Below are positions 57,771 through 64,000 of a stretch of 64,000 nt of DNA, one piece after another. Positions within the stretch are counted from its first letter, which is position 1. Every line of letters starts with the position of its first letter. The DNA is from CAVSRC01 sp963750065 (lineage in GTDB: Bacteria > Pseudomonadota > Alphaproteobacteria > Rhizobiales > Kaistiaceae): assembly GCA_963750065.1 (NCBI GenBank), contig CAVVPK010000050.1, positions 1-64,000 on the forward strand, written 5' to 3'. Made by a program: the position numbers and the translations under genes. The notes under the pieces are model-generated. The model was given only the letters and a program-made list of their open reading frames with translations, did not search any database and was not told the DNA's origin.

Positions 57771-58640
57771 ATGAACGGACCTTCGCGTTCCAAACTTCTG
57801 ACCACCGTCGCCGCCGCCTGCCTGGCGACGACCTTTGCCGTCGGCGGGGCGCTTGCCGCCGACCCGGTGCCGCAGAACGATCTGCTCAATGCGACGCTGT
57901 GGGTGACCAATTCGGTCGAGTACAAGGCCGTTGCACGGGAAGCCTATGCGCTCGCCAAGATCCAGCTCGACAAGGCGCTGGCCGACAAAGGCTGGACGGC
58001 GGCGACCGAGCAGACCGGCGATTTCAAGGACAAGCCACCGGCGATCATCCTCGACGCCGACGAGACGGTGATCGACAACGGCGCATACGAGGCCTGGCTG
58101 ATCAAGACCGGCAAGGACTACAGCGGCAAGACCTGGGCGGCTTGGGTCGCCGACGCCGAGGCCAAGGCGGTGCCGGGCGCCGTCGACTTCACCAAATATG
58201 CCGATTCCAAGGGCGTGAAGGTGTTCTACGTCACCAACCGCTCGGCCGACCAGGAAGCGGCGACGCGCAAGAACATGGAAGCCCTCGGTTTCCCGATGGG
58301 CGGCAATGTCGACACCTTCCTGATGAGCGGCGAGCAGAAGGACTGGACCTCGAAGAAGGGCACGCGTCGCGCCTTTATCGCTCAGAACTACCGTATCCTG
58401 CTGCTGATCGGCGACAACTACGGCGACTTCTCCGACGACTACAATCAGTCGGAGGACAACCGGAACATCTCTCTGGAGACCAATCTGGACCACGTCGGCC
58501 ACGACTGGATCTTCATTCCCAACCCGGAATACGGCTCGTTTGAATCGGCGCCGTTCATGTCGAACTACAAGCTGTCGCCGGACGAGCGCCGCCAGATGAA
58601 GATCGAGGCGCTGCCGATCTGGGCCGGCCCGAAGGAGTAG
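57771..58640 (+). CDS. Secreted class C acid phosphatase (lipoprotein e(P4)-like HAD)
   Basis: A 289-residue secreted phosphatase. The signal peptide ends with GGALAA near residue 30; there is no lipobox cysteine, so unlike e(P4) it is soluble periplasmic. HAD motif I is ILDADETVIDN with the DxD pair, motif II VTNRSA, motif III KKGTRRAFI and motif IV LIGDNYGDFSD. Class C enzymes dephosphorylate nucleotides such as NMN and 5'-AMP outside the cytoplasm. The gene is monocistronic after a 187-base gap. Confidence 0.88.
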   Translation: MNGPSRSKLLTTVAAACLATTFAVGGALAADPVPQNDLLNATLWVTNSVEYKAVAREAYALAKIQLDKALADKGWTAATEQTGDFKDKPPAIILDADETVIDNGAYEAWLIKTGKDYSGKTWAAWVADAEAKAVPGAVDFTKYADSKGVKVFYVTNRSADQEAATRKNMEALGFPMGGNVDTFLMSGEQKDWTSKKGTRRAFIAQNYRILLLIGDNYGDFSDDYNQSEDNRNISLETNLDHVGHDWIFIPNPEYGSFESAPFMSNYKLSPDERRQMKIEALPIWAGPKE

Positions 58641-58764
58641 TCACTCCCACCACGATCCGGTGCGCCGCGGCCTGTCCGCGGCGTGCCTGCATCTGACAAG
58701 GAACTTGGTGCTCGATTCTCTGCTTCGCGGAGGATGACGGCAGTGGGGAAATCCGCCGCTCGGC

Positions 58765-59196
58765 TCAGGCGCCGGTCTTGCCGGCGAAGCCGGCGGCGAT
58801 GATGCCGGAGAGCGCGCATTCCTCGTCGCGGTCGCCGGTGTCTCCCGAAATGCCGACCGCACCAACGACCTGTTCCTCGTCGTCGAGAATAAGCACGCCG
58901 CCGGGGGAGGGGACGATGCGGCCGCCGCTGGCGGCGGCGAGCGCAGTCAGGAAGGCGGGGCTGTTCACCGCACGGGCTGCAAGCTCGCGCGTGCCGAAGC
59001 CCATGCCGAGCGCGCCCCATGCCTTGCCGTAGGCAATGTCGAATTTGAGGATGCCGGAGCGATCCTCGCGCTTGAAGGCGACGAGGTGCCCGCCGGCGTC
59101 GGTGACCGCGACCGCCAGCGGCGCGCAGTCCAACTCGCGTCCCTTCTTCAGCGCCTCGTCGACGATGATGGACGCCTCAGCGAGCGTGATCGGCAT
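58765..59196 (-). CDS. HbpS/GlcG-like (DUF336) heme-binding-type protein
   Basis: A 143-residue protein of the GlcG/HbpS family. The motif VAVTDAGGHLVAFKREDRS and the C-terminal VVGAVGISGDTGDRDEECA are characteristic. Family members bind heme or cobalamin or act as small sensors; GlcG lies in glycolate operons, but no glycolate genes are here. Start 59196 (MPITLAEA) removes an unconserved extension. The gene is alone and convergent with the acid phosphatase. Confidence 0.88.
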   Translation of the reverse strand: MPITLAEASIIVDEALKKGRELDCAPLAVAVTDAGGHLVAFKREDRSGILKFDIAYGKAWGALGMGFGTRELAARAVNSPAFLTALAAASGGRIVPSPGGVLILDDEEQVVGAVGISGDTGDRDEECALSGIIAAGFAGKTGA

Positions 59197-59362
59197 GGCG
59201 TTTCCTTTGGTGCTGCAATGCCGTTGCTTACCCGCCGCCGGCGGCCGGATCAATTCGCGGATCGGCGCGGACGACAGGTAGGGCGCAGCGGGGAGGTTTC
59301 CCCACCGACCATAACCAACTATAGCTCCAACCCAAGCACCTCCTCACCCGGGTATCCCTTCC

Positions 59363-60568
59363 TTGCGGTATTTTTCCTTCGTCCGGAGCAACATCCGGCC
59401 GCTCGCCTTTGGCGCGCTGCATGCGTTCTATTCGACGCCCGGACAGACCTTCTGCATCGGCCTGTTCGTTGCCGCCTTCTCCCGCGATCTCGGCATGACG
59501 GCCTCGGGCATCGGCGCGCTCTATCTGGCCGGCACGCTGTCGGCGGCGGTCACGCTGCTCTTTATCGGCCACCTGATCGACCGCATTCGCCTCATTCATT
59601 TCAGCGCGGCCGTCATTGTCGGCCTCGCCGTCGCCTGTTTCGTCACGGCTGCGGCCGCCGGCCCGTTCACCCTGTTCCTCGCCTTCTACCTGCTCAGGCT
59701 CACCGGCCAGAGCCTGATGGTCCATGTCGAGTCGACCGCCACCGCACGCACCTTCGAGCGCGAACGGGGCAGGGCGCTCGGCATTACCGCGCTCGGCATT
59801 CCGTTCGCCGAAGTCGTCTTTCCGCCGGCCGTCGTTGCCGGTATCGCCGTCTTCGGCTGGCGGCCGACCTATGCGTTCATCGGCGCCATCGCGCTCGTCG
59901 TCCTCCTGCCTCTCACCCATTGGCTTCTCGCCGGCATTGCGCGCTCGCCGCGGCCGACGGTTGTCGGCACCAGCGCGTGGAGCCAGCTCGGTGCCGGCCT
60001 TCTGGTGCTGGCGCGCTCGCGCTATGTGTGGGCGGTGCTGCCGGCGGCCGGCGTGCTGCCCTTCTGCGGCACCGCCATCATGTTCCACATCACCACGATT
60101 GCCGGCGTCCGCGGCTGGCCGGCGGGGCTGATCGCCGCCAGCTTCCCGGTGGCGGCGGTGTTCAACGTCATCGGGCTGTTCGTCTCGGGCCAGATCATCG
60201 ACCGGCTGTCGGCGCGCAAGATGTTTCTCGTCCAGACCCTGCCGTTCCTGGCCGGCGTCGGCGTGCTGGCCGCGTTCAGCCAGCCATGGGCCTTGCCGGT
60301 CACCTTCGCCGGCTTCGGGCTCTCCAGCGGCCTGTCGAAGACGACGCTGACGGCGGTGTGGGCGGAGCTCTTCGGCACCGCGGTGCTAGGCACCATCCGC
60401 AGCGCCGTCACCATGTACATGGTCGTCGCCTCGGCCTTAGCGCCCTTCGTCTTCGGAGCGATGCTCGATGCCGGCTGGACGGTCTCCGGCGTCCTTGCCG
60501 CCTTTGCCGCGGTCAGCCTGGTGCTGATCATTCCGCCGATCTTCGCCGAGCGGCGGGGGCTGGCCTGA
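59363..60568 (+). CDS. MFS transporter
   Basis: A 401-residue major-facilitator protein with twelve predicted membrane helices. The loop GHLIDRIRLIHFS is a motif A-like sequence between helices 2 and 3, with a matching GQIIDRLSARKMF in the second half. The first helix region (LAFGALHAFYSTPGQTFCIG) resembles the monocarboxylate/oxalate-formate branch of transporters. The start appears to be TTG at 59363 without a strong ribosome-binding site. Substrate unknown. Confidence 0.85.
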   Translation: MRYFSFVRSNIRPLAFGALHAFYSTPGQTFCIGLFVAAFSRDLGMTASGIGALYLAGTLSAAVTLLFIGHLIDRIRLIHFSAAVIVGLAVACFVTAAAAGPFTLFLAFYLLRLTGQSLMVHVESTATARTFERERGRALGITALGIPFAEVVFPPAVVAGIAVFGWRPTYAFIGAIALVVLLPLTHWLLAGIARSPRPTVVGTSAWSQLGAGLLVLARSRYVWAVLPAAGVLPFCGTAIMFHITTIAGVRGWPAGLIAASFPVAAVFNVIGLFVSGQIIDRLSARKMFLVQTLPFLAGVGVLAAFSQPWALPVTFAGFGLSSGLSKTTLTAVWAELFGTAVLGTIRSAVTMYMVVASALAPFVFGAMLDAGWTVSGVLAAFAAVSLVLIIPPIFAERRGLA

Positions 60569-60599
60569 GATGCCGGCTTGTCCTTGCGCATATCCGTAC

Positions 60600-60622
60600 G
60601 GAAAAGTGGTGTCCACTTTTCC
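60600..60622. repeat. Palindromic intergenic element and likely bidirectional terminator
   Basis: GGAAAAGTGG (60600-60609) and CCACTTTTCC (60613-60622) form a perfect 10-bp hairpin with a 3-base loop between convergent genes. The same sequence type is very common between genes in Hyphomicrobiales. T- and A-runs inside the stem could serve both strands. Confidence 0.6.
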
Positions 60623-60631
60623 TGGAATTGC

Positions 60632-61729
60632 TCACACGTTGAACTTGAATAGCATCACGTCGCCGTCCCTGACGACATAGTCCTTGCCCTCGTCGCGCGC
60701 CTTGCCGGCGTCCTTGGCCGCCTGCTCGCCGCCAAGCGCGATGTAGTCGTCGTAGGCGATGGTCTGGGCGCGGATGAAGCCCTTCTCGAAATCACTGTGG
60801 ATGGTGCCCGCTGCCTGCGGCGCTCGGGCGCCGGCCGGCACCGTCCAGGCGCGCACCTCCTTGGGGCCGGCGGTGAAGAAGGTGATGAGGCCGAGCAGGT
60901 CGTAGCCGGCGCGGATCAGGCGGTCGAGGCCGGGCTCATGCAAGCCCAGTGTTTCGAGGAAGTCGTGCTCGTCGTCGTCGGGGAGCAGCGCAACCTCGGA
61001 CTCGATCTCGGCCGAGATGACGACCGCGCCGGCGCCTTCCGCCTTCGCCATTTCCTCGACGCGCTTCGCGTGGGCGTTGCCGCCGGCAGCCGCCGCCTCC
61101 TCGACATTGGCGACATAGAGCACGGGCTTGGCGGTCAGGAGGTTGAAGGAACGGAAGAGAGCCTCCTCCCCGTGCGGCACCTCGGTCAGCCGCGCCGGCT
61201 TGCCCTCGGAGAGCAAAGCGATCGCTGCGTCCATCAGGCCCACCTCTATTCTGGCGTCCTTGTCGCCGGACTGCGCCTTCTTGCGCAGCGGGTTGACCCG
61301 CCGTTCCAGGCTGGCGAGGTCGGCCAGCATCAGCTCGGTATTGACCGTCTCGGCGTCGGCGACGGGATCGATCTTGCCCTCGACATGGGTCACGTCGCCG
61401 TCCTCGAAGCAGCGCAGCACATGCACCACCGCCTCGACCTCGCGGATATTGGCGAGGAACTGGTTGCCGAGCCCTTCGCCCTTGGAGGCGCCGCGCACCA
61501 GCCCGGCGATGTCGACGAAAGAAATTCGGGTCGGCACGATCTGCGCCGGATTGACGATCGCGGCGAGTTGGTCGAGGCGCGGGTCGGGCACGGCCACGTC
61601 GCCGGTGTTGGGCTCGATGGTGCAGAACGGATAGTTCGCGGCCTGCGCGGCGGCGGTGCGCGTCAAGGCGTTGAAAAGGGTCGACTTGCCGACATTGGGC
61701 AGGCCGACGATGCCGCAGCGGAATCCCAT
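60632..61729 (-). CDS. ychF: Redox-regulated ATPase/GTPase YchF (OLA1 family)
   Basis: A 365-residue Obg-family P-loop protein that prefers ATP. GLPNVGKSTLFNAL (Walker A) is at about 8-21, FVDIAGLVRGASKGEGLGN is the switch II/G3 region, and a coiled coil and the C-terminal TGS domain (ARAPQAAGTIHSDFEKGFIRA) follow. YchF binds ribosomes and dampens antioxidant responses. In many bacteria it lies directly beside pth; here pth lies about 2 kb away on the same strand, with two oppositely oriented genes between. Confidence 0.96.
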   Translation of the reverse strand: MGFRCGIVGLPNVGKSTLFNALTRTAAAQAANYPFCTIEPNTGDVAVPDPRLDQLAAIVNPAQIVPTRISFVDIAGLVRGASKGEGLGNQFLANIREVEAVVHVLRCFEDGDVTHVEGKIDPVADAETVNTELMLADLASLERRVNPLRKKAQSGDKDARIEVGLMDAAIALLSEGKPARLTEVPHGEEALFRSFNLLTAKPVLYVANVEEAAAAGGNAHAKRVEEMAKAEGAGAVVISAEIESEVALLPDDDEHDFLETLGLHEPGLDRLIRAGYDLLGLITFFTAGPKEVRAWTVPAGARAPQAAGTIHSDFEKGFIRAQTIAYDDYIALGGEQAAKDAGKARDEGKDYVVRDGDVMLFKFNV

Positions 61730-61902
61730 GAAAAGTCCTTACAAAAGCGCAGGCAGGGGAGGTTGCGGCTCTTCTAGCAGGCCCGGCCCAATCGGCAAGG
61801 GGCCGGCGGGCGGTTCGTCAGGCAGACGGGCGTGCTCATCGCTCCTGACAGACCCTGTCACTGACATTCAGTAGGCTCGTCTCGTTGATTGGAGGCAGGC
61901 CA

Positions 61903-62631
61903 ATGACCGATTTCGTCTTGATCGGAGGATTCTGGATCGGTGCTTGGGCGTGGGGCGAGGTTGTCCGCGAATTGGAGCGTCGCGGTCACCGGGCCTACGC
62001 GCTCGATCTGAGCGGACTCGGCGACAAGCGAAATCTCTCAGGCCCCGAGATTCGTCTCGAAACGCACATTTCGGACGTCATCAGCTTTCTGGTCGCAAAC
62101 GATCTGCGTGATGCTGTTCTGGTCGGCCATAGCGGTGGCAATGCGGCCGTCCAAGCCACTGCAGATCGTGTGCCGGACCGGGTTGCCGGGCTGATTTACG
62201 TCGACAGCGGCCCTTTGCCCAATGGCGCCTGCGTTGCCGATTTCAACGGACCGACGGGGCGCGCCGACTTGGAACGCCAGGCGCTGGACGGGTGGCGGCT
62301 GCCGTTTCCGCCGTTCGACGCAATCGGTGAGGCAAGTCTCGCCGGTCTGGACGAGGCAAAGCGGGCCTTGATGCGGGAGAAGGCAGTTGACGAGCCGCTT
62401 GGCGCTGCGGTCGATCCGCTACGACTGAGCGGAGGGGAGCGAGCCGACCTGCGCAAGTGGGCGATCCTGTGCACCATGCCAGTCGAAGCCGTCGAGGCCC
62501 GCATTGCGGACGGCGATCCGTGGTTCGCGGTCATGGGGCAGCCGGACTGGACGCTTCTCGCGCTGCCAACGGGGCATTGGCCGATGCTTTCCGAGCCGGG
62601 GAAACTCGCCGCAATGCTTTCAGCATGGTGA
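61903..62631 (+). CDS. Alpha/beta-fold hydrolase
   Basis: A 242-residue hydrolase. The nucleophile elbow is VLVGHSGGNAA (Ser in G-x-S-x-G), the N-terminal VLIGGFWIGAWAWGEVV forms the oxyanion region, and the catalytic histidine is in PTGHWPMLSEP. Related proteins act as esterases or salicylate-esterase-like enzymes. Start 61903 (MTDFVLI) has GGAGG 8 bases upstream; an in-frame ATG at 61885 lacks one. It lies between ychF and the flavodoxin-fusion gene, divergent from the former. Confidence 0.87.
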   Translation: MTDFVLIGGFWIGAWAWGEVVRELERRGHRAYALDLSGLGDKRNLSGPEIRLETHISDVISFLVANDLRDAVLVGHSGGNAAVQATADRVPDRVAGLIYVDSGPLPNGACVADFNGPTGRADLERQALDGWRLPFPPFDAIGEASLAGLDEAKRALMREKAVDEPLGAAVDPLRLSGGERADLRKWAILCTMPVEAVEARIADGDPWFAVMGQPDWTLLALPTGHWPMLSEPGKLAAMLSAW

Positions 62632-62744
62632 GATCAGCCCGCCAACCGGTTTCCGTGCGGCGCGCCTGTCTTGACCTGCCTCAACGCTGCCGGAACCACC
62701 CGGCGTAGCCTTCCCGCTCTCACGTGTGACGAGGGAGGCATGCG

Positions 62745-63632
62745 ATGCGCGTTCTCGTAACCTGGGGATCCAAGCTCGGCGGGACGAAGGGCATCGCCCG
62801 CATGGTGGCGGAAGAGCTTGAGTATCGCGGCGTCGAAGTGGCGTTCGTGCCAGCAGCGGAACTCGGCAGCGTCAAGGGTTTCGACGCGGTGATCGTCGGC
62901 GGTGCGCTCTACGCCTCGCGCTGGCACAAGGCGGCGCTCAAATTCGTGTCGCGCAATGCCGCGGCGCTGAGGCGCATTCCGGTGTGGCTGTTTTCCAGCG
63001 GCCCGCTCGACAATTCCGCCGACGTGCGGTCCATCCCGCCGGTGAAGGACGTCGCCGTGCTGATGGAGCGCGTCGGGGCGCTCGGCCACGCCACCTTCGG
63101 CGGCAAGCTGCCGGCCGATGCCAAGGGTTTTCCGGCCAGCGCCATGGCCAAGGAGCATGCCGGCGACTGGCGCAATCCGGACCGCGTCCACGCCTGGGCG
63201 GCGGAGATCGCCGCGGCGCTGCCGAGCGCGCGGCCGGGGGAGGCGCATGAGCCGGCCGGCGGCGGGCTGTGGCGGCTGGCGGCATTCGGCGCCGCCGGAT
63301 GGGCGTTATGCGCCGCCGTCATGGGGGGCCTCATGGCGGTCGCGCCACTATGGCTGGCGCTCACGCTGCATGCCATCGCCGCACCGGCGATCTTCGCCGC
63401 GCTGTCGGTCTTCTATTTCCGTGCGCCCGGCGCCCGCCAACCGATGGAGACTGCGCTCGCCTTCACCGCCCTGGTGGCGGTTCTCGACGCGGTGGTCGTG
63501 GCGGGGCTGGTGATGCGCTCCTTCGACATGTTCGCCAGCATCGCCGGCACGTGGCTGCCCTTCGCACTCATCTTGCTCGCGACCTGGGCGACCGGATCGA
63601 TCCTGGCGATGCGGCCGCAGCGGAGGGAGTGA
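62745..63632 (+). CDS. Flavodoxin-domain protein fused to a four-helix membrane domain
   Basis: A 295-residue fusion. Residues 1-150 are a flavodoxin-like domain similar to the HemG/menaquinone-dependent protoporphyrinogen oxidase group: VLVTWGSKLGGTKGIARMVA binds the FMN phosphate, DAVIVGGALYASRW and VWLFSSGPLDN follow. Residues about 165-290 have four membrane helices (GWALCAAVMGGLMAVAP, LTLHAIAAPAIFAALSVFYF, FTALVAVLDAVVVAGLVM, LPFALILLATWATGSILAM). This suggests a membrane-bound flavoprotein that receives electrons near the bilayer. Physiological role unknown. Confidence 0.82.
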   Translation: MRVLVTWGSKLGGTKGIARMVAEELEYRGVEVAFVPAAELGSVKGFDAVIVGGALYASRWHKAALKFVSRNAAALRRIPVWLFSSGPLDNSADVRSIPPVKDVAVLMERVGALGHATFGGKLPADAKGFPASAMAKEHAGDWRNPDRVHAWAAEIAAALPSARPGEAHEPAGGGLWRLAAFGAAGWALCAAVMGGLMAVAPLWLALTLHAIAAPAIFAALSVFYFRAPGARQPMETALAFTALVAVLDAVVVAGLVMRSFDMFASIAGTWLPFALILLATWATGSILAMRPQRRE

Positions 63633-63690
63633 ATAGGGAGTAGCGAGTAGCGAAATGGCGTGGCGTCGTCTGCCACCGACCATTCACCAT

Positions 63691-64000
63691 TCACGAGCCG
63701 CCAAACAGCTTCTTGAGCGCCCCGGCGAGCGGCCCCTCGGTCGGCTTCGGCTCTTCACGTGATGCTTGAGGTGCCTCTGGTTTTGATTCCGCCGGCGCGC
63801 CCAACTCCTTCGCCGGCTTGATCTTTTTCTCCGGCTGCTTGTCCGCCGCTTGGGGCTGCGTGGCGGCGTGCAGGCGGTTGGCGAGGGTGTTGTCCTTGCC
63901 TTCGGCAAGCAGCGCGGCGTTGTCGGCGATGGCCTCGATCAGCGGCTTGAGCCACTCCTGATCGGCCTTGGCGAAGTCGTGCAGCACGTAATGCGCCACC
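63691..64000 (-). CDS. pth: Peptidyl-tRNA hydrolase, C-terminal part (cut by window edge)
   Basis: Only the last 100 or so residues are inside the window; the frame is open to the right edge. HYVLHDFAKADQEWLKPLIE and AIADNAALLAEGKDNTLANR match the C-terminal helices of bacterial Pth, which releases peptides from stalled peptidyl-tRNA. A 50-residue Pro/Lys/Glu-rich tail (QPEKKIKPAKELGAP) ending LKKLFGGS follows the domain, an extension seen in several Hyphomicrobiales. The catalytic His and Asp lie outside the window. Confidence 0.85.
   Translation of the reverse strand, partial: VAHYVLHDFAKADQEWLKPLIEAIADNAALLAEGKDNTLANRLHAATQPQAADKQPEKKIKPAKELGAPAESKPEAPQASREEPKPTEGPLAGALKKLFGGS

Overview
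The window is GC-rich chromosomal DNA from an alphaproteobacterium. Gene content and order point to the Hyphomicrobiales (Rhizobiales): a SmoEFGK/MtlK polyol operon, a FeuN/FeuP/FeuQ-like signalling operon, a RhlE helicase followed by an IF-1 paralogue, a MoxR/DUF58/DUF4159 operon, a CoA pyrophosphatase/DUF6111/CCA-transferase operon, a Brucella-type HemF and a complete cytochrome bc1 operon. The genus cannot be read from the sequence. I saw no tRNA, rRNA, CRISPR array, insertion sequence, prophage or origin. This is core-type chromosome, not an island.

Layout. 0-4.4 kb: pckA, a cupin and a split pair of Tm-1-like proteins. 4.6-12.3 kb: polyol uptake and oxidation (mannitol dehydrogenase, ABC importer, SorC-type regulator, HAD phosphatase) with matched pairs of operator-like palindromes before both transcription units and a short-chain dehydrogenase remnant at the end. 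12.5-16.1 kb: PilZ-like protein, methyltransferase and the FeuNPQ-like operon. 16.1-26 kb: sugar and sugar-acid catabolism (ThuA protein, gluconate-5-dehydrogenase-like SDR, two aldo/keto reductases, arabinonate-type dehydratase, KDG kinase, KDPG aldolase), with TerC, a glycine-zipper lipoprotein and MsrQ between. 26-31.8 kb: small housekeeping enzymes, then rhlE-infA. 31.8-38.7 kb: MoxR/DUF58/DUF4159/VWA membrane operon. 39-44.4 kb: NUDIX/DUF6111/CCA operon, fatty-acid-hydroxylase-like protein, DM13 protein, Omp25-like porin and hemF. 44.4-52.7 kb: a His-rich PadR regulator, trmL and three tandem paralogous ABC exporters, the second preceded by a leader-peptide/stem-loop region. 52.8-55.6 kb: petABC. 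55.6-64 kb: HAD, apt, GST, acid phosphatase, HbpS/GlcG, MFS, ychF, hydrolase, a flavodoxin-membrane fusion and the truncated end of pth.

How the genes work together: polyols and sugar acids enter through the Smo importer and are oxidised by NAD(P) dehydrogenases or dehydrated and passed through KDG kinase and KDPG aldolase (Entner-Doudoroff type). PckA gives the gluconeogenic route, and the bc1 complex takes the electrons.

The most notable observations are: (i) a double-palindrome element inserted in frame inside hemF; (ii) a 22-codon leader ORF plus stem-loops ahead of an ABC exporter; (iii) two pairs of 14-bp palindromes, each pair offset by 19 bp, that probably define the operator of the SorC-type regulator; (iv) a nickel-regulator-like PadR protein whose His-rich N-terminus lies in a different frame from its DNA-binding domain; (v) two more single-base frame breaks (an ABC exporter and cytochrome b), which together suggest uncorrected sequence errors between 44.5 and 53.5 kb.
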